Part shown: piece by piece, positions 28,523-36,843 of the stretch
Numbering within the stretch: the stretch's first letter is position 1
How the letters are laid out: every line of letters begins with the position of its first letter
DNA from: JAWVFM01 sp963739355
GTDB lineage: Bacteria; Actinomycetota; Thermoleophilia; Solirubrobacterales; 70-9
NCBI GenBank assembly: GCA_963739355.1
Contig: CAVUAD010000007.1
Coordinates: forward strand, 558,001-622,000
Length of the DNA: 64,000 bases
Direction of reading: 5' to 3'
Translations under genes and position numbers: made by a program
The notes under the pieces: model-generated
Told to the model about the DNA's origin: nothing
Seen by the model: only the letters and a program-made list of their open reading frames with translations
Databases searched by the model: none

Positions 28523-28545
28523 GTCCCGGAGGTAAGAGGGGTTAC

Positions 28546-29505
28546 ATGATCCTCACGGTCACGTTGAACGCCGCGATCGACCGCACGATCGCGGTGCCGA
28601 GCTTTCGCCTGGGGTACCGCCACCGCGCGGTCGAGTCGCGCGACGTCGCCGGCGGCAAGGGGGTCAACGTCGCCCGGGCGCTGAAGCTGCTCGGCCGGCC
28701 GGTGATCGCCACCGGCCTGGTCGGCGGGGCGACCGGAGCGCGCATCCTCGAGCACCTGGCCGACGAGTCGATCCTCCACGACTTCACGCGGATCGAGGGC
28801 GAGTCGCGGACCAACCTGGCGGTGATCGACCCCACCTCCGGTGAGCAGACCGAGCTGAACGAGCGCGGCCCGGACGTCAGCCCTGAGGAGGTCGACCGGT
28901 TCGTGGAGAAGCTCCTCTACCTCGGCCAGGGCGCGACGGCCTGCGTGATCGCCGGCAGCGCCCCTCCCGGAGTGGAGACGAGCGTCTACGCCCGCCTGAT
29001 CGGCGAGCTCGGCAAGCTCGGCGTGCTGTGCGTCCTCGACACCGACGGCGAGTTGATGCGGGCCGCGCTCCAGGCCGAGCCGGCCGTGGTCGCGCCCAAC
29101 GTGCTCGAGGCGGAGGAAGCCGTGGGCCACGAGTTCAACGACCCCGACGACATGGCGATGGGGCTCTCCGGGCTGATCGAGATGGGAGCGGGGGAGGCCA
29201 TCATCACGCGTGAGGCGGGCTGCGTCGCGATCGTGGGCCGGGGCGCTGAGCGCAAGCGCTACGAGGTTGAGATCGGACCGCTCGACGCGGTGTCCTCGGT
29301 GGGATCCGGAGACTGCTTCCTCGCCGGCTACGTGGCCGCCCGCTACGAGGGCGGGTCGCCGGAGGAGTGCCTCGCATACGGCGTCGCGTCCGGCGCCGAG
29401 TCGACCCAGCATCTCGGCGCCGGAACGCTCGATGCTGCCGAGGTCGAGCGTCTCGTCGGCCGGGTCGAGGTGCGCGAGCTCGACGTCCGCGCGGGCGTCG
29501 GCTGA
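28546..29505 (+). CDS. PfkB-family hexose-phosphate kinase (1-phosphofructokinase type)
   Basis: Sugar kinase of 319 residues. The N-terminal MILTVTLNAAIDRTIAVP and the substrate motif GGKGVNVARALKLLG near residue 38 are typical of the FruK/LacC branch. The C-terminal GSGDCFLAGYVAARYEGG carries the anion hole and catalytic Asp of PfkB signature 2. It probably phosphorylates fructose-1-phosphate or a related sugar phosphate. No phosphotransferase or fru genes are beside it, so the substrate is not certain. A GGAGG and a closer GAGGGG precede the ATG. Confidence 0.9.
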   Translation: MILTVTLNAAIDRTIAVPSFRLGYRHRAVESRDVAGGKGVNVARALKLLGRPVIATGLVGGATGARILEHLADESILHDFTRIEGESRTNLAVIDPTSGEQTELNERGPDVSPEEVDRFVEKLLYLGQGATACVIAGSAPPGVETSVYARLIGELGKLGVLCVLDTDGELMRAALQAEPAVVAPNVLEAEEAVGHEFNDPDDMAMGLSGLIEMGAGEAIITREAGCVAIVGRGAERKRYEVEIGPLDAVSSVGSGDCFLAGYVAARYEGGSPEECLAYGVASGAESTQHLGAGTLDAAEVERLVGRVEVRELDVRAGVG

Positions 29506-29506
29506 G

Positions 29507-30169
29507 TTGCTGCCCGCAAGCCTCGCCCGCCTCGCGCAGGCGGTCGGCGACGACGCCCTCGTCCTCGACGTCGGCGGCTGGGCCAGCCCGCTCCCGCGCG
29601 CGGACTGGGTGATCGACCTCATGCCCCACGAGACGCGCGGGCTCTACGGGGCGGCCACGGCCGGGGGGGAGCGCTTCAGCGCGGACACCTGGGTGCAGGC
29701 CGACATCTGCGACCGGAAGCCGTGGCCATTCGCCGACGGGCAGTTCGACTTCAGCGTCTGCTCTCAGACCCTCGAGGACGTGCGCGACCCGGTCTGGGTC
29801 TGCTCGGAGCTGGCGCGCGTGTCGCGCGCCGGGTATGTCGAGACGCCCTCGCGCCGGGAGGAGCAGGCGGTTGGCCTCCACGGCGAGTGGGTGGGATGGA
29901 CCCACCACCGCTGGCTGGTCGAGCGCGAGGGCAACGGGCTCGTCTTCGTCCAGAAGCCGGGCATGCTCTCGGCCCGCCCGGAGCTCTGCCTGACCCGCGC
30001 CCAGTGGGATCTCCTCGAGCCCGAGGAGCGCGTGGTGAGCCTCTTCTGGGAGGGGTCGCTCCCGGCGCGCGAGCGGATCTTCACCGTCCCCGAGGACCTC
30101 GACGAGTACCTCGCGGAGGCTGTCGCCACGGCGCCCTCCATTCAGAGGACAGGCCTGCGCCGCCGCTAG
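29507..30169 (+). CDS. Class I SAM-dependent methyltransferase (probable)
   Basis: Protein of about 220 residues. ALVLDVGGWASPLPRADWVIDL is a degenerate SAM-binding motif I, and WPFADGQFDFSVCSQTLEDVRDP matches the motif II/post-II region of methyltransferase-11-like proteins. A C-terminal section has VGWTHHRWLVE. The start is a TTG one base after the stop of the kinase gene. Its TAG overlaps the TAG of the convergent methyltransferase through a shared CTAG. The substrate is unknown. Confidence 0.75.
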   Translation: MLPASLARLAQAVGDDALVLDVGGWASPLPRADWVIDLMPHETRGLYGAATAGGERFSADTWVQADICDRKPWPFADGQFDFSVCSQTLEDVRDPVWVCSELARVSRAGYVETPSRREEQAVGLHGEWVGWTHHRWLVEREGNGLVFVQKPGMLSARPELCLTRAQWDLLEPEERVVSLFWEGSLPARERIFTVPEDLDEYLAEAVATAPSIQRTGLRRR

Positions 30170-31065
30170 GCCGTCCGCTCCATCCAGAACGAGGAGGCGA
30201 GCCGCCCGAAGCGGCTCTCGACGATGGCCCACAGCGGGTCGAGGCGCGCGCCGAGCGTGGAGATCCGGGTCACGTGCCAGGCGGGCAAGCGCACGGCCCA
30301 GCCCCGGGCCCCGCCGAGCAGGAGCGCGGCGAGCACATACTGCTCGGAGTACAGCCGCGGCTCCCAGGTAGGCGGGTAGTCCCAGGGGAGGAAGACGTCG
30401 TGGATCCCGACCAGCACCCCCGTCGCCAGCCTCGGCAGCACGTCCACGAAGAGCGCGGCGACGTCCGAGCCCATGTAGGCCATGTGGGAGCCGTCGATCA
30501 GCAGGACGTCGCCCGCATCCAGCGAGTCGAACGTCGCGAGGTCGAGGTCCTCGGCCCGAGCTCGCAACACGGAGTCGCAGAGCGCGTCCACCTCGGCGCG
30601 GGGGTGTGGATCGACCGAGACGATCCGCGTGCGCAGGCCGAAGTCGTCGATTGCGCGCCGCGCGAAGCGCGTCGAGAAGCCGGACCCCACCTCCATGTAG
30701 GTCCGGGGGTCGCGGCGGCGCAGCTCGGACACGAGGGCCACGGCGTCCATCCCGCCCCAGTAGTTGTTCTCCCAGGACGGCGCCGGAGATCCCTCGACCG
30801 GATCGCGCGCCACCGTGCGGCACCACTCCGTGAGCTCGAGCATCGCCTCGATCGCCGGCTCGTAGGCGGCTTCGTCGCGCGCCAGGAGCTCGGCGACCGC
30901 CTGGGCCGGCGGCGCGTCCCAACCCCAGCGAGGCCGCGGGTGGAGGTCGTACTCGGGGATGATGACCGGCGCGCGCCCGGCGGTGCGCTGCAGCGCCCTC
31001 GTCAGCGCCCAGACGGTCCGGCGCTTCAGGCCGGCCCGGGGGCGCGCGATCGGCTCCCACGGCAT
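30166..31065 (-). CDS. Class I SAM-dependent methyltransferase (family 24-like)
   Basis: Protein of 299 residues. TYMEVGSGFSTRFARRAI near residue 125 is the SAM-binding motif I, IVSVDPHPRAEVDAL is the acidic-loop motif and DVLLIDGSHMAYMGSDVAAL is the motif of Methyltransf_24 proteins, seen in sugar O-methyltransferases. The N-terminal 100 residues are less conserved. It probably modifies a sugar or small molecule in the neighbouring glycan clusters; that is inference from context. It is divergent from the guaB3 region. Confidence 0.8.
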   Translation of the reverse strand: MPWEPIARPRAGLKRRTVWALTRALQRTAGRAPVIIPEYDLHPRPRWGWDAPPAQAVAELLARDEAAYEPAIEAMLELTEWCRTVARDPVEGSPAPSWENNYWGGMDAVALVSELRRRDPRTYMEVGSGFSTRFARRAIDDFGLRTRIVSVDPHPRAEVDALCDSVLRARAEDLDLATFDSLDAGDVLLIDGSHMAYMGSDVAALFVDVLPRLATGVLVGIHDVFLPWDYPPTWEPRLYSEQYVLAALLLGGARGWAVRLPAWHVTRISTLGARLDPLWAIVESRFGRLASSFWMERTA

Positions 31066-31132
31066 GGCCCGAGACTATTTGCCGCCGCCGCGGGCCGCGC
31101 CGGGGCCCGGGTTGACGTCCGTTATCATCGCC

Positions 31133-31164
31133 TGGGCGTTGGCAGCTGGTGAAAAGAACGCCCA
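31133..31164 (+). ncRNA. Structured leader element upstream of guaB3
   Basis: TGGGCGTT (31133-31140) pairs perfectly with AACGCCCA (31157-31164) around a 16-base loop containing CAGCTG and a GAAAAG run. An intrinsic terminator follows 16 bases later. The arrangement is that of an attenuator or a short RNA. It matches no riboswitch class I can recall. Confidence 0.4.
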
Positions 31165-31180
31165 ACTAGCGTCCTTCGAG

Positions 31181-31202
31181 CCCCGGCGTGCCGGGGTTTT
31201 TT
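31181..31202 (+). terminator. Intrinsic terminator before guaB3
   Basis: CCCCGGC-GT-GCCGGGG followed by six T. It reads on the plus strand. No gene lies just upstream on that strand, so it must end a short leader or antisense RNA. guaB3 begins 63 bases further on. Confidence 0.75.
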
Positions 31203-31265
31203 CGTCCGCGAGCGCGCCCAAGATGGGTAGCCTGAATTCTTTGACGATTCGGAGGCAATCGCAGC

Positions 31266-32471
31266 GTGGAAATTGAGATCGGTCGCGGCAAGAAGGGCCG
31301 CAGGGCATACGGCTTCGACGACATCGCGATCGTCCCGTCACGGCGGACGCGCGACCCCGACGACGTCGACATCTCCTGGTCGCTCGGCCCGTACCGCTTC
31401 GATCTGCCCCTGGTGGCGTCGGCCATGGACGGGGTCGTCAGTCCCGCCTCCGCGGCGCTGATCGGCAAGCTCGGCGGGCTCGCGGTCCTGAACCTGGAGG
31501 GGGTCTGGTCGCGTTACGAGGACGCCGAAGACCGCCTCAAGGAGGTCTCCACGGCGCCGAAGGCGACGGCCACCGCCCTCATGCAGGAGATCTATCGCGA
31601 GCCGATCAAGCCCGAGCTGGTCGCCCAGCGGGTCGAGGAGGTCAAGGCCCAGGGCGTGGTCGCGGCCGCCTCGCTGACCCCGCAGCGGGTCACCGAGTAC
31701 TACGAGGTGGCCCTCGAGGCGGGGCTCGACATCCTGGTGGTCCAGGGCACGGTGATCTCCGCCGAGCACGTCTCGACGCGCTCGGAACCGCTCAACCTGA
31801 AGGAGTTCATCGCCGAGGTCCCGGTCCCGACCGTGGTCGGCGGGTGCGCCTCCTACTCCACCGGCCTGCACCTGATGCGCACCGGCGCGGTCGGCGTGCT
31901 GGTCGGCGTGGGCCCGGGCGCGGCCTGCACCACGCGCGGCGTGCTCGGCATCGGGGTTCCGCAGGCGACGGCGATCGCGGACGTCCAGGCCGCCCGCTCG
32001 CAGCACATGCTCGAGACGGGCGAGTACTGCAACGTGATCGCCGACGGCGGCATGCGCACGGGCGGCGACATCTCGAAGGCCATCGCCTGCGGCGCCGACG
32101 CGGTGATGATCGGCTCGCCGCTCGCCCGTGCCAAGGAGGCGCCGGGCCGCGGCTATCACTGGGGCATGGCGACCTTCCACACGTCGCTTCCGCGCGGCGC
32201 CCGCGTCGCGACGAAGCAGGACGGCACGCTCGAGGAGATCATCCTCGGCCCGGCGCACGAGAACGACGGCACGTTCAACCTCATGGGGGCGCTCCGCACC
32301 TCGATGGCCACCTGCGGCTACGAGGACATCCGCGACTTCCAGCGGGCCGAGGTGATGATCGCGCCGGCGCTCCAGACGGAGGGCAAGAAGCTCCAGCAGG
32401 AGCAGTCCGTGGGAATGGGGTCGAACGGGCGAGCCACGGTGGCGGAGGCCGTCGCGATCTCGGATGGCTGA
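31266..32471 (+). CDS. guaB3: GuaB3 family IMP dehydrogenase-related protein
   Basis: Barrel enzyme of 401 residues related to IMP dehydrogenase and GMP reductase. It lacks the CBS-domain insertion of classical GuaB, which is the GuaB3 pattern of actinobacteria and cyanobacteria. The catalytic Cys221 is in GPGAACTTRGVLGIGVPQ, the phosphate site in IADGGMRTGGDISKAIACGA, and the flap region follows. The GTG start has a GGAGG ten bases upstream. guaA lies 1.4 kb downstream, which fits GMP metabolism. A structured leader with a terminator precedes the gene. Confidence 0.93.
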   Translation: MEIEIGRGKKGRRAYGFDDIAIVPSRRTRDPDDVDISWSLGPYRFDLPLVASAMDGVVSPASAALIGKLGGLAVLNLEGVWSRYEDAEDRLKEVSTAPKATATALMQEIYREPIKPELVAQRVEEVKAQGVVAAASLTPQRVTEYYEVALEAGLDILVVQGTVISAEHVSTRSEPLNLKEFIAEVPVPTVVGGCASYSTGLHLMRTGAVGVLVGVGPGAACTTRGVLGIGVPQATAIADVQAARSQHMLETGEYCNVIADGGMRTGGDISKAIACGADAVMIGSPLARAKEAPGRGYHWGMATFHTSLPRGARVATKQDGTLEEIILGPAHENDGTFNLMGALRTSMATCGYEDIRDFQRAEVMIAPALQTEGKKLQQEQSVGMGSNGRATVAEAVAISDG

Positions 32472-32533
32472 CCTGACTCCGGTCCGGGCCAGGCGGGTGC
32501 CGGCCGGCGTCTGAGCCTCCCGGGCCCGCTTGG

Positions 32534-33817
32534 ATGAGACGGATCCCGCGGGCAGCCTGGGCGATCCTCGCGGTCGCGCTCGCCGTCCGCGTCGCCACCT
32601 CGTTCTGGCTGGGGGCGGCGCTTCCCGCCGGCACGGACGAGAGCGCCTACCAGTCGATCGCGGTCTCGGTCTCCGAGGGCCACGGGTTCCCGCCGCGGCC
32701 GGACGTGATCGGCGGTGGCGCCAGTGCCCTGGTCCCGCCGGGATACCCGTACCTGATCGGCGGCGCCTACGCCGCCACGGGGTCGACCGGCAAGGGCGTG
32801 GCCCGGGTGCTCGACGGGCTGATGGGCACCGTGGCGGTCGGCCTGCTGGGGCTGATCGCCTGGCAGCTGACGCGCCGTCGAAGGGCGGCGCTCTGGGCGA
32901 TGGGCCTTGGCGCCCTCTACCCGCCGCTGATCGTTGCCGGCGCGCCGCTGATGACCGAGTCGCTCTTCCTGCCCCTCGTCCTGGGCGCGATCGCCGCAGT
33001 CCTCGAGTTCCGCGAGTCGCGCGCCCTGCGCTGGGTCGTGATTGCCGGGGCGCTGCTCGGCCTCGGGGTCCTGACCAAGACCGTCGGCGAGATCCTCACG
33101 CTGGCGCTCGCCTTGGCGGTGTGGCTTGCGCCCCGCCTGTCGGTGCGCGCGCTCGCCGCGCCTGCGCTCCTCCTGGCGGTGACGGTCGTGGCCGTCGCTC
33201 CCTGGCTCGTCCGCAACGCCGAGGACTTCGGCCGCGTCGTCCCGGTCAGCAACGAGGTCGGCTACGGGCTCGCCGGGGCGTTCAACCCGCTCACCCGCGA
33301 CGACCCCTCCCATCAGTGGCGGCCGCCGTTCACGGTGCCCGAGTACCGGCCGACCCTCCTCAACCGCGGTCTCGACGAGCCCGAGGTCTCGGACCGGCTG
33401 CGCTCGAAGGCCCTGGGATTCGCCGGCGACCACCCCTTCTACGTCTTTCCTCTCTCGCTCCAGAACGGCGTGCGGATGGCGGAGCTGCGCGTCGGCGGGC
33501 CGAGCTCGCTCGACTCCCAGCTGGTCGGGTTCGGGAACTCGGCCGTCGGCTCGCGGCTCTTCCGGGCGTTCTTCCGCCTCGACCAGCTGAGCTTCCTCCT
33601 GCTCGCCGGCCTGGCGATCGTCGCGGCGGTCCGCGGGCGCTTCCAGATGCTTCCGTTGCCGATCGCCATCGGGTTGGCGGTGATGGCGCTCGCCCTGGTC
33701 CCGATCGCCGGCGCGGCGCGATTCCGCCTCCCCGTCGACCTCCTGCTCATCATCGGCGTCGCGCCGCTCCTCGAGCGAGCCTGGTCTGGCCGCTTTGCCG
33801 GGGGCGGCGTTCGGTAG
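32534..33817 (+). CDS. GT39/ArnT-like membrane glycosyltransferase
   Basis: Polytopic membrane protein of 427 residues with about ten hydrophobic helices. The first outer loop has DESAYQSIAVSVSEGHGF, carrying the acidic pair (GTDES) that is the catalytic or metal site of GT-C enzymes such as PMT and ArnT. It would move a sugar from a polyprenyl phosphate to an acceptor outside the membrane. It is distantly like the protein at 35521-36843. The position between guaB3 and guaA seems accidental. Confidence 0.8.
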   Translation: MRRIPRAAWAILAVALAVRVATSFWLGAALPAGTDESAYQSIAVSVSEGHGFPPRPDVIGGGASALVPPGYPYLIGGAYAATGSTGKGVARVLDGLMGTVAVGLLGLIAWQLTRRRRAALWAMGLGALYPPLIVAGAPLMTESLFLPLVLGAIAAVLEFRESRALRWVVIAGALLGLGVLTKTVGEILTLALALAVWLAPRLSVRALAAPALLLAVTVVAVAPWLVRNAEDFGRVVPVSNEVGYGLAGAFNPLTRDDPSHQWRPPFTVPEYRPTLLNRGLDEPEVSDRLRSKALGFAGDHPFYVFPLSLQNGVRMAELRVGGPSSLDSQLVGFGNSAVGSRLFRAFFRLDQLSFLLLAGLAIVAAVRGRFQMLPLPIAIGLAVMALALVPIAGAARFRLPVDLLLIIGVAPLLERAWSGRFAGGGVR

Positions 33818-33848
33818 CGTGGCTCGGGACGAGAATGGAGCGCGGACG

Positions 33849-35510
33849 ATGACAGGCGGCGGAACCGGCTTGGGGGCGGCGCCCCCGGCCCCGTCCACCG
33901 TCGCGCGCGAGATCGTCGGCACCGATCCCGTGAGCGAGGCCACGGTGGAGGCGGAGGCGCCGCGGGCGGCGCGCGAGGAGGTGCTCGTCCTCGACTTCGG
34001 CGGTCAGTACTCGCAGCTCATCGCGCGCCGCGTCCGCGAGTGCGGGGTGTTCGCCGAGCTCCTGCCCCACGACACGCCAATCGAGGCGATCCGGGGCCGA
34101 GATCCGGCCGCGCTCGTGCTCTCCGGCGGACCGGCGTCCGTCTACTCGCCGGGCGCTCCGGCGCTGCGCACCGAGCTCCTGGAGCTCGGGCTGCCGGTGC
34201 TGGGCATCTGCTACGGGATGCAGGCCATGGTCCAGACGCTCGGCGGCCGGGTCGAGGGCGCCGAGGCCGGCGAGTTCGGGCGGACCGAGCTGACCGTCAC
34301 CAACGGGGGCGGCCGTTTGCTCGCCAACCTCCCCGCCGAGCAGCAGTGCTGGATGAGCCACCGCGACGCGGTGTTCGAGGCGCCCGCCGGCTTCGACGCC
34401 CTCGCCGCGAGCCCGGGCTCGCCGGTCGCGGCATTCGAGAGCCGCGAGCGCGGCCTGTACGGGATCCAGTTCCACCCCGAGGTCGTGCACACGCCCTACG
34501 GCACGGAGATCCTCGAGCGCTTCCTGCGCGACGTCGCCGGCTGTCGCGAGCGCTGGTCGCCCGCTTCGGTCATCGACGAGCAGGTCGAGCGGATCCGCGC
34601 CCAGGTCGGCGACGCGCACGTCGTCTGCGGCCTCTCCGGCGGTGTCGACTCGGCCACGGCCGCGGCGCTCGTGCACCGGGCGATCGGCGACCAGCTCACC
34701 TGCGTCCTCGTCGACCACGGGATGATGCGCAAGGGCGAGGCGGCCCAGGTGGTCGGGACCTTCCGCGAGCGCCTCGGCAACGGCCTCGTGCACGTCGACG
34801 CCACCGAGCGCTTCCTCGGTCGCCTCGCAGGTGTCGACGAGCCCGAGCGCAAGCGCAAGATCATCGGCGAGGAGTTCATCCGCGTCTTCGAGGACGAGGC
34901 GAAGAAGCTCGACGACGCCGCCTTCCTCGTGCAGGGCACCCTCTACTCCGACGTCATCGAGTCGGGCGGCGACGGCCGCGCTGCCGACACGATCAAGTCC
35001 CACCACAACGTCGGCGGGCTTCCCGAGGACCTCGACTTCGAGCTCGTCGAGCCCCTGCGCATGCTCTTCAAGGACGAGGTCCGCGCCGTCGCCGCGGAGC
35101 TCGGGCTGCCGGAGCACATCGTGTGGCGCCAGCCGTTTCCGGGCCCCGGGCTCGCGATTCGCATCGTGGGCGGCGAGGTCAACGCCGAGCGCCTGGAGAT
35201 CCTCCGCGACGCCGACGCGATCCTCCAGGAGGAGGTCCGCGCGGCGGGCCTCTACCGGGAGCTCTGGCAGTCGTTCTGCGTCCTGCCCGTCGTCCGGTCC
35301 GTCGGCGTGCAGGGCGACGGGCGCACGTACGCCTACCCCATCGTCATCCGGGCGGTGACCTCCGAGGACGCCATGACCGCCGACTGGGCCCGGCTTCCGT
35401 ACGACCTGCTGGAGCGGGTCTCCAACCGGATCATCAACGAGGTCGCGAGCGTCAACCGCGTCGCTCTCGACATCTCCTCGAAGCCGCCCGCGACGATCGA
35501 GTGGGAGTGA
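33849..35510 (+). CDS. guaA: GMP synthase (glutamine-hydrolysing)
   Basis: Converts XMP to GMP with ATP and glutamine. The glutaminase domain has Cys in LGICYGMQAM and the His-Glu pair in FHPEVVHTPYG. The ATP-pyrophosphatase domain has the P-loop CGLSGGVDSATAAALVH near residue 260, and the C-terminal dimerisation domain ends in KPPATIEWE, the usual terminus. From ATG 33849 the protein has 553 residues with about 45 residues before VLVLDFGGQYSQLI; most GuaA have under 15. Those residues are Ala/Glu-rich, and a later start such as GTG 33931 is possible. Confidence 0.95.
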   Translation: MTGGGTGLGAAPPAPSTVAREIVGTDPVSEATVEAEAPRAAREEVLVLDFGGQYSQLIARRVRECGVFAELLPHDTPIEAIRGRDPAALVLSGGPASVYSPGAPALRTELLELGLPVLGICYGMQAMVQTLGGRVEGAEAGEFGRTELTVTNGGGRLLANLPAEQQCWMSHRDAVFEAPAGFDALAASPGSPVAAFESRERGLYGIQFHPEVVHTPYGTEILERFLRDVAGCRERWSPASVIDEQVERIRAQVGDAHVVCGLSGGVDSATAAALVHRAIGDQLTCVLVDHGMMRKGEAAQVVGTFRERLGNGLVHVDATERFLGRLAGVDEPERKRKIIGEEFIRVFEDEAKKLDDAAFLVQGTLYSDVIESGGDGRAADTIKSHHNVGGLPEDLDFELVEPLRMLFKDEVRAVAAELGLPEHIVWRQPFPGPGLAIRIVGGEVNAERLEILRDADAILQEEVRAAGLYRELWQSFCVLPVVRSVGVQGDGRTYAYPIVIRAVTSEDAMTADWARLPYDLLERVSNRIINEVASVNRVALDISSKPPATIEWE

Positions 35511-35520
35511 GCTCCGCGCC

Positions 35521-36843
35521 CTAGGTCGAAGGGGGCGAGGACAGCGGGTCCCCCGCGGGGCGGTCGATGCGCTCTCTCGCGAGCGCGAGAAGCCGCGCCG
35601 CGCCGACCACGGCGAATATCGCGATGAGCGGCTCGATCGGCGCCCGGTACCGCGTCCCCGAGGCGACCGTGAACACCAGCGAGCTGGTGATCGCGAGGGT
35701 GACGACCGGAAGGAAGATGCCCGGGCGCCGTCGGGTCAGCCAGATGCCGAACAGCGCCAGGGGCAGCAGCAGGTAGTACATCCAGATGCCGATCGTCATC
35801 ACCGTTCGGCTCCCGCCGGTGAAGCTCACCTGTCGGGTGACGTCGGCCGGCCCCTGCAGGTCCCAGAGCCGCCGGATGCCGTTCCAGTAGAAGGCGTCGA
35901 GCACCGACGACGGGTGCCGCTTGATGTAGCTCCAGCCGGAGTCGAACAGCTTCGAGCGCAGCTCCGCGTCGCTCACCGGCGTCTTGCGCTGGAGAACCGG
36001 CGGGGGGTGCCGGAGGATCGGCCGCCACGCCCACGGCAATCGCGGATCGGACGCGGCCTCCGAGTTGAACGTCCCGTAGATCGCGCCGTCCTGAACCGAG
36101 AGCGGGACGAAGCCGACCGAGTCGGTGAGCGTGTTGCGGATCGTCCAGGGTGCGACGACCACCACGGCGGCCAGCGTGGCGACGGCGGCCAGGCCAAGCC
36201 CGCGGCGCCATCCCGATAGGACGATCCACGCGACCGCGACCACGGCCAGGAACGTGAAGAAGTTGGGCCGGGCGAGGATGGCCGCGCCGATCACAAGCCC
36301 GGTGAGGATGGCCCGCCGGACGCTCGGCGTCCGCTCCAGCGCGAGGAGCAGGACGGTCAGCGCCAGCGGCGTGGCGAGCGCCTCCGGGTAGAGCAGGCCG
36401 AAGTACTGCCAGCCGAGCGGGAAGATCGCGACGACGAAGGCCGTCGTGATCGCCACGCGCGGGCCGAAGAGCCGCCGGGCCAGCATCCAGCTGAGCAGGA
36501 CGGTCAGGGGGGCGAGGAGAGTCTGGACGAGCTCCACGCGAAGGGTGCTGGCTCCCAGGATCGAGTACCAGAAGCCGACCCACCCCGGGTAGAGGGGCAC
36601 CTTCCAGGCGCTCGCGTGAGGAACCCCGTACGGGGTCGTCGACCACCACCACTTCCCGTCCGTGAAGAAGCTCCCCTCGTGGTTGTACTCGAGCTCGTCG
36701 CCGCGCAGCGGCGCATGACGCAGGGCGATCACGAAGATCAGGACGAGCGCGAAGCCAAGGACCATCGCGCCGGTGAGCGCGATGCGCTCGCGCTTCGGGA
36801 TCTCGAGGATGGCCGCGCGCGCCCGCTCCCAGGCGGCCCTCAT
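35521..36843 (-). CDS. GT39/ArnT-like membrane glycosyltransferase
   Basis: Membrane protein of 440 residues with ten or more helices. The first outer loop carries LRGDELEYNHEGSFF, with the acidic DE pair expected in GT-C enzymes. LLYPEALATPLALTVLLLAL and ARPNFFTFLAVVA are typical of the family. It probably transfers a polyprenyl-linked sugar on the outer face. The start overlaps the stop of the FAD gene upstream as ATGA, and with the GT2 gene before that it forms a three-gene operon. Confidence 0.82.
   Translation of the reverse strand: MRAAWERARAAILEIPKRERIALTGAMVLGFALVLIFVIALRHAPLRGDELEYNHEGSFFTDGKWWWSTTPYGVPHASAWKVPLYPGWVGFWYSILGASTLRVELVQTLLAPLTVLLSWMLARRLFGPRVAITTAFVVAIFPLGWQYFGLLYPEALATPLALTVLLLALERTPSVRRAILTGLVIGAAILARPNFFTFLAVVAVAWIVLSGWRRGLGLAAVATLAAVVVVAPWTIRNTLTDSVGFVPLSVQDGAIYGTFNSEAASDPRLPWAWRPILRHPPPVLQRKTPVSDAELRSKLFDSGWSYIKRHPSSVLDAFYWNGIRRLWDLQGPADVTRQVSFTGGSRTVMTIGIWMYYLLLPLALFGIWLTRRRPGIFLPVVTLAITSSLVFTVASGTRYRAPIEPLIAIFAVVGAARLLALARERIDRPAGDPLSSPPST

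Noticed and set aside
31066..31210. A tRNA gene in the guaB3 upstream region
   Set aside because: There is a hairpin and a terminator, but no T-loop GTTCRANYC block and no acceptor stem pairing.
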